A stretch of 54,675 bases of DNA from Pedosphaera sp. Its GTDB lineage: Bacteria; Verrucomicrobiota; Verrucomicrobiia; Limisphaerales; Pedosphaeraceae. A program made the position numbers and the translations under genes. The stretch lies in assembly GCA_028293285.1 (NCBI GenBank), contig JAQGPC010000070.1:1-54675 (forward strand), in the 5' to 3' direction. Within the stretch, counting starts at the first letter, position 1; every line of letters begins with the position of its first letter. Positions 53,130 to 54,675 of this stretch are shown here, one piece after another. Below the pieces are notes generated by a model. The model did no database searches. It was not told the DNA's origin and worked only from the letters and a program-made list of their open reading frames with translations.

Positions 53130-53630
53130 ATGAAACAAAAACACTTTTTACTCGGTCTTTGCGCGATGACGATGGTTGTAAGTGCGGAAGCCCAAATCCA
53201 GACTCCTGCCAGCCCTGGCTTTGGAACGACTCCGGGGCAGCGTTTTGGAGCAACATCGACGCCTGGCACCCCAACCGCGGCCCCAAATACCGGATTCGGC
53301 ACTTCTGGAAATAATTTCGGGACAACACCCACGGCTGGATTCGGCACAACGACTCCTGCAGCCGGGTTTGGTGGGAACATGACGTCAAGCAGTTTTGCCC
53401 AACCATTGAATGGCAATTTTGCCCAGCCTCTGAACGGCAATTTCGCTCAACCGCTGAACGGCAGTATCGGACAGCCTTTGACTAATAGTTTTGCTCAACC
53501 GTTGAATGGGAGTATTGGGCAGCCTTTGGGCGGTGGTTTTGCTCAACCTCTCAATGGGAATATTGGCCAGCCTTTGACTAATGGAACTATTCCGGCGACT
53601 CAGCCGAGTGGTGCGGTGGGTGGGCCGTAG
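53130..53630 (+). CDS. Secreted octapeptide-repeat protein (QPLNG repeats)
   Basis: The 166-residue product has a signal peptide (KHFLLGLCAMTMVVSAEAQ). A Pro/Thr/Gly-rich segment follows with TGFGT-type units (TAGFGTTTP, NTGFGTSG). Residues 88-151 are eight consecutive eight-residue repeats of form (S/N/G)(F/I)(A/G)QPL(N/T)(G/N). The protein is probably disordered or forms a repetitive surface fibre. Function unknown. The gene is alone and preceded by a short palindrome. Confidence 0.82.
   Translation: MKQKHFLLGLCAMTMVVSAEAQIQTPASPGFGTTPGQRFGATSTPGTPTAAPNTGFGTSGNNFGTTPTAGFGTTTPAAGFGGNMTSSSFAQPLNGNFAQPLNGNFAQPLNGSIGQPLTNSFAQPLNGSIGQPLGGGFAQPLNGNIGQPLTNGTIPATQPSGAVGGP
53391..53582. repeat. Eight 24-bp in-frame tandem repeats
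   Basis: Eight consecutive 24-base units encode the xFAQPLNG/xIGQPLTN octapeptides. Third codon positions vary between copies (CAA/CAG, CCA/CCT/CCG, TTG/CTG/CTC) while the peptide is kept, which suggests selection on the protein sequence and an old expansion. Confidence 0.9.
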
Positions 53631-53697
53631 AACGACTTTGTGATTCCAAGATGGGCCGCAAAATTTCTGTCTGTTTCCGGTGCTCACAATGAAGCTT

Positions 53698-54618
53698 TTA
53701 AAGCCTATCGATTGAAACGTATCCCTTCTCCGTTTCTAGAATTTCGCGCACACGATTCGGTGAAAGCGTCCCTTCATAAAATCTCACAAATCCCTCCGCC
53801 AAAGCCGAGATCGGAATGAGTTTAAAATTTTTACCAGTTCGAACGTGTGCTGCTGCTTGATTTAACGATTTATCATCAAAGTCTGGACGACCAAAGCAAA
53901 TGAAGACCTCCGGTTGGAGTTCAGGTGATTGCTGAAGTACTGAAGTGGCTTTTACCAAACCCACTTTATCCAGTGAGTTGTCTTTCGCAGTAACTTGAGC
54001 TATGCCATTTCGACCATTTGTAAGAATTATTTTGATGTCTGCTTCACCTTCATTCTGCGAGGTTATGCGTGAAACGTTTAATGTACAGAACGGTTTAGCC
54101 AAAACATCCACCAAGGCCTGTTCTAGTATTTTTCCTTTTGTGGTATAAAGAGCATCAAGCAAGCCACTCTCGACACCACAAGCCTTTAGACGCAGAGCTT
54201 GGGAGCGCTGTAAGTCTATGGCCGGTCCAAGAATCTCTACAATTTTCTTTTGCAACCCCTGAACCCGGCCTCGCGACACTTTAGCCCTTCTGGCAATGTC
54301 TTCACTCGTATTGTTTAAAACGGCTTCAAGAGAAGTAAAACCGTTGCAAACCAAAGCCTCGCGCTCCCCGCGGTGCATGCGAAAAGGGATTTGGGCAAAA
54401 ATAAGCGCTTCGTCAGAACAGCCATAATGAAACCTTTCTGAAAGACGCTCAAATTCTTTGGCTGTATCTTGCAATCCCATCGACCATGCAATTTTTGCAG
54501 CCGTATCGCAAAGCCAAGCACAATTTGATCCGATGTTACGGATTTTTCCAGAACTCGCACCTAAGTAGGTATACAAAAGTTTTTTGACAGTCAGCCGCAT
54601 GAGTTGAAGTTGGCTCAT
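53698..54618 (-). CDS. C-terminal part of a Ski2/Hel308-like helicase with nuclease-like tail (possibly truncated)
   Basis: The 306-residue frame starts without a ribosome-binding site in what looks like mid-protein. Residues about 1-60 (LQLMRLTVKKLLYTYLGASSG, AWLCDTAAKIAWSMG) and FERLSERFHYGCSDEALIFAQIP resemble the domain 4-5 region of Ski2/Hel308 helicases, which in full form have two RecA domains upstream. A helix-hairpin-helix-like stretch follows (REALVCNGFTSLEAVLNNTSEDIARRAKVSRGRV). Residues about 190-285 (EGEADIKIILTNGRNGIAQVTAKDN) have the strand order and D..Q-x-x-x-K spacing of restriction-endonuclease-like folds. The upstream frame is closed by TGA at 54634-54636, so the helicase core, if present, is frame-shifted or outside the window. 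Confidence 0.6.
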   Translation of the reverse strand: MSQLQLMRLTVKKLLYTYLGASSGKIRNIGSNCAWLCDTAAKIAWSMGLQDTAKEFERLSERFHYGCSDEALIFAQIPFRMHRGEREALVCNGFTSLEAVLNNTSEDIARRAKVSRGRVQGLQKKIVEILGPAIDLQRSQALRLKACGVESGLLDALYTTKGKILEQALVDVLAKPFCTLNVSRITSQNEGEADIKIILTNGRNGIAQVTAKDNSLDKVGLVKATSVLQQSPELQPEVFICFGRPDFDDKSLNQAAAHVRTGKNFKLIPISALAEGFVRFYEGTLSPNRVREILETEKGYVSIDRL

Positions 54619-54675
54619 GAAAAGGAAACGGTGTCAGCGCCTTATCAAATGGAAGCCAGTCGATCCAGCGCATTT

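Overview
The window most likely comes from a Verrucomicrobiota bacterium of the Pedosphaera/Limisphaerales type. This is inferred from gene content, not from any rRNA or marker search. The signs are two secreted family 9 glycoside hydrolases with C-terminal repeats of a kind common in that phylum, a divergent membrane pyrophosphatase, an MglA/Roadblock/REC-PATAN regulatory block, and many genes without a clear Shine-Dalgarno sequence. I see no rRNA, tRNA, CRISPR array, transposase or integrase. Coding density is high and most of the window reads as chromosomal housekeeping plus envelope functions.

Layout. (1) 1-7.2 kb: two tandem GH9 enzymes (the first runs off the left edge), then two Ser/Gly-rich lipoproteins on the other strand. 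(2) 7.4-22.6 kb: an exopolysaccharide or O-antigen region. It holds a short LMW tyrosine phosphatase, two GT4 glycosyltransferases, a uridine-kinase-like P-loop kinase, a phosphoglycosyl transferase that would start chain assembly on the lipid carrier, an odd protein fusing degenerate nucleotidyltransferase and degenerate phosphoglycosyl-transferase ends to a left-handed beta-helix, an O-antigen-ligase/polymerase, a DegT aminotransferase and a Gfo/Idh/MocA oxidoreductase. Inside it lies a partner-switching operon: STAS protein, a kinase-GAF-PP2C phosphatase fusion, a CheY-like regulator and an alkaline-phosphatase-superfamily enzyme. (3) 22.6-26.3 kb: a zinc-ribbon/TM2 protein, a cation efflux protein, argG, a hypothetical protein and a CDGSH iron-sulfur gene broken by one in-frame TAG.

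(4) 26.4-31.6 kb: a divergent regulatory block. One arm encodes a Roadblock protein, an MglA-like GTPase and a 590-residue protein with a duplicated unrecognised module plus a Roadblock-like end. The other arm encodes REC-PATAN and two small proteins. (5) 31.7-43.1 kb: mostly housekeeping (uppP, a sugar dehydrogenase, a LysM protein, prmC, murA, a BtuF-like protein, a proton pyrophosphatase, ruvB). (6) 43.2-47.5 kb: a four-gene tripartite ABC export operon. (7) 47.6-54.7 kb: a small lipoprotein, the N-terminal half only of carB, an orphan HicB-like protein, hypotheticals, a DUF6515-like/DUF2092 pair, a secreted octapeptide-repeat protein, and the C-terminal part of a Ski2/Hel308-like helicase with a nuclease-like tail at the right edge.

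How the parts may fit (inference): UppP recycles the undecaprenyl carrier used by the phosphoglycosyl transferase and MurA-dependent murein synthesis. The partner-switching operon could regulate polysaccharide production. The GTPase/Roadblock/PATAN block could control cell polarity or surface behaviour. The best candidates for something undescribed are the double-pseudoenzyme fusion at 10.5-11.8 kb and the duplicated-module Roadblock protein at 27.5-29.3 kb.
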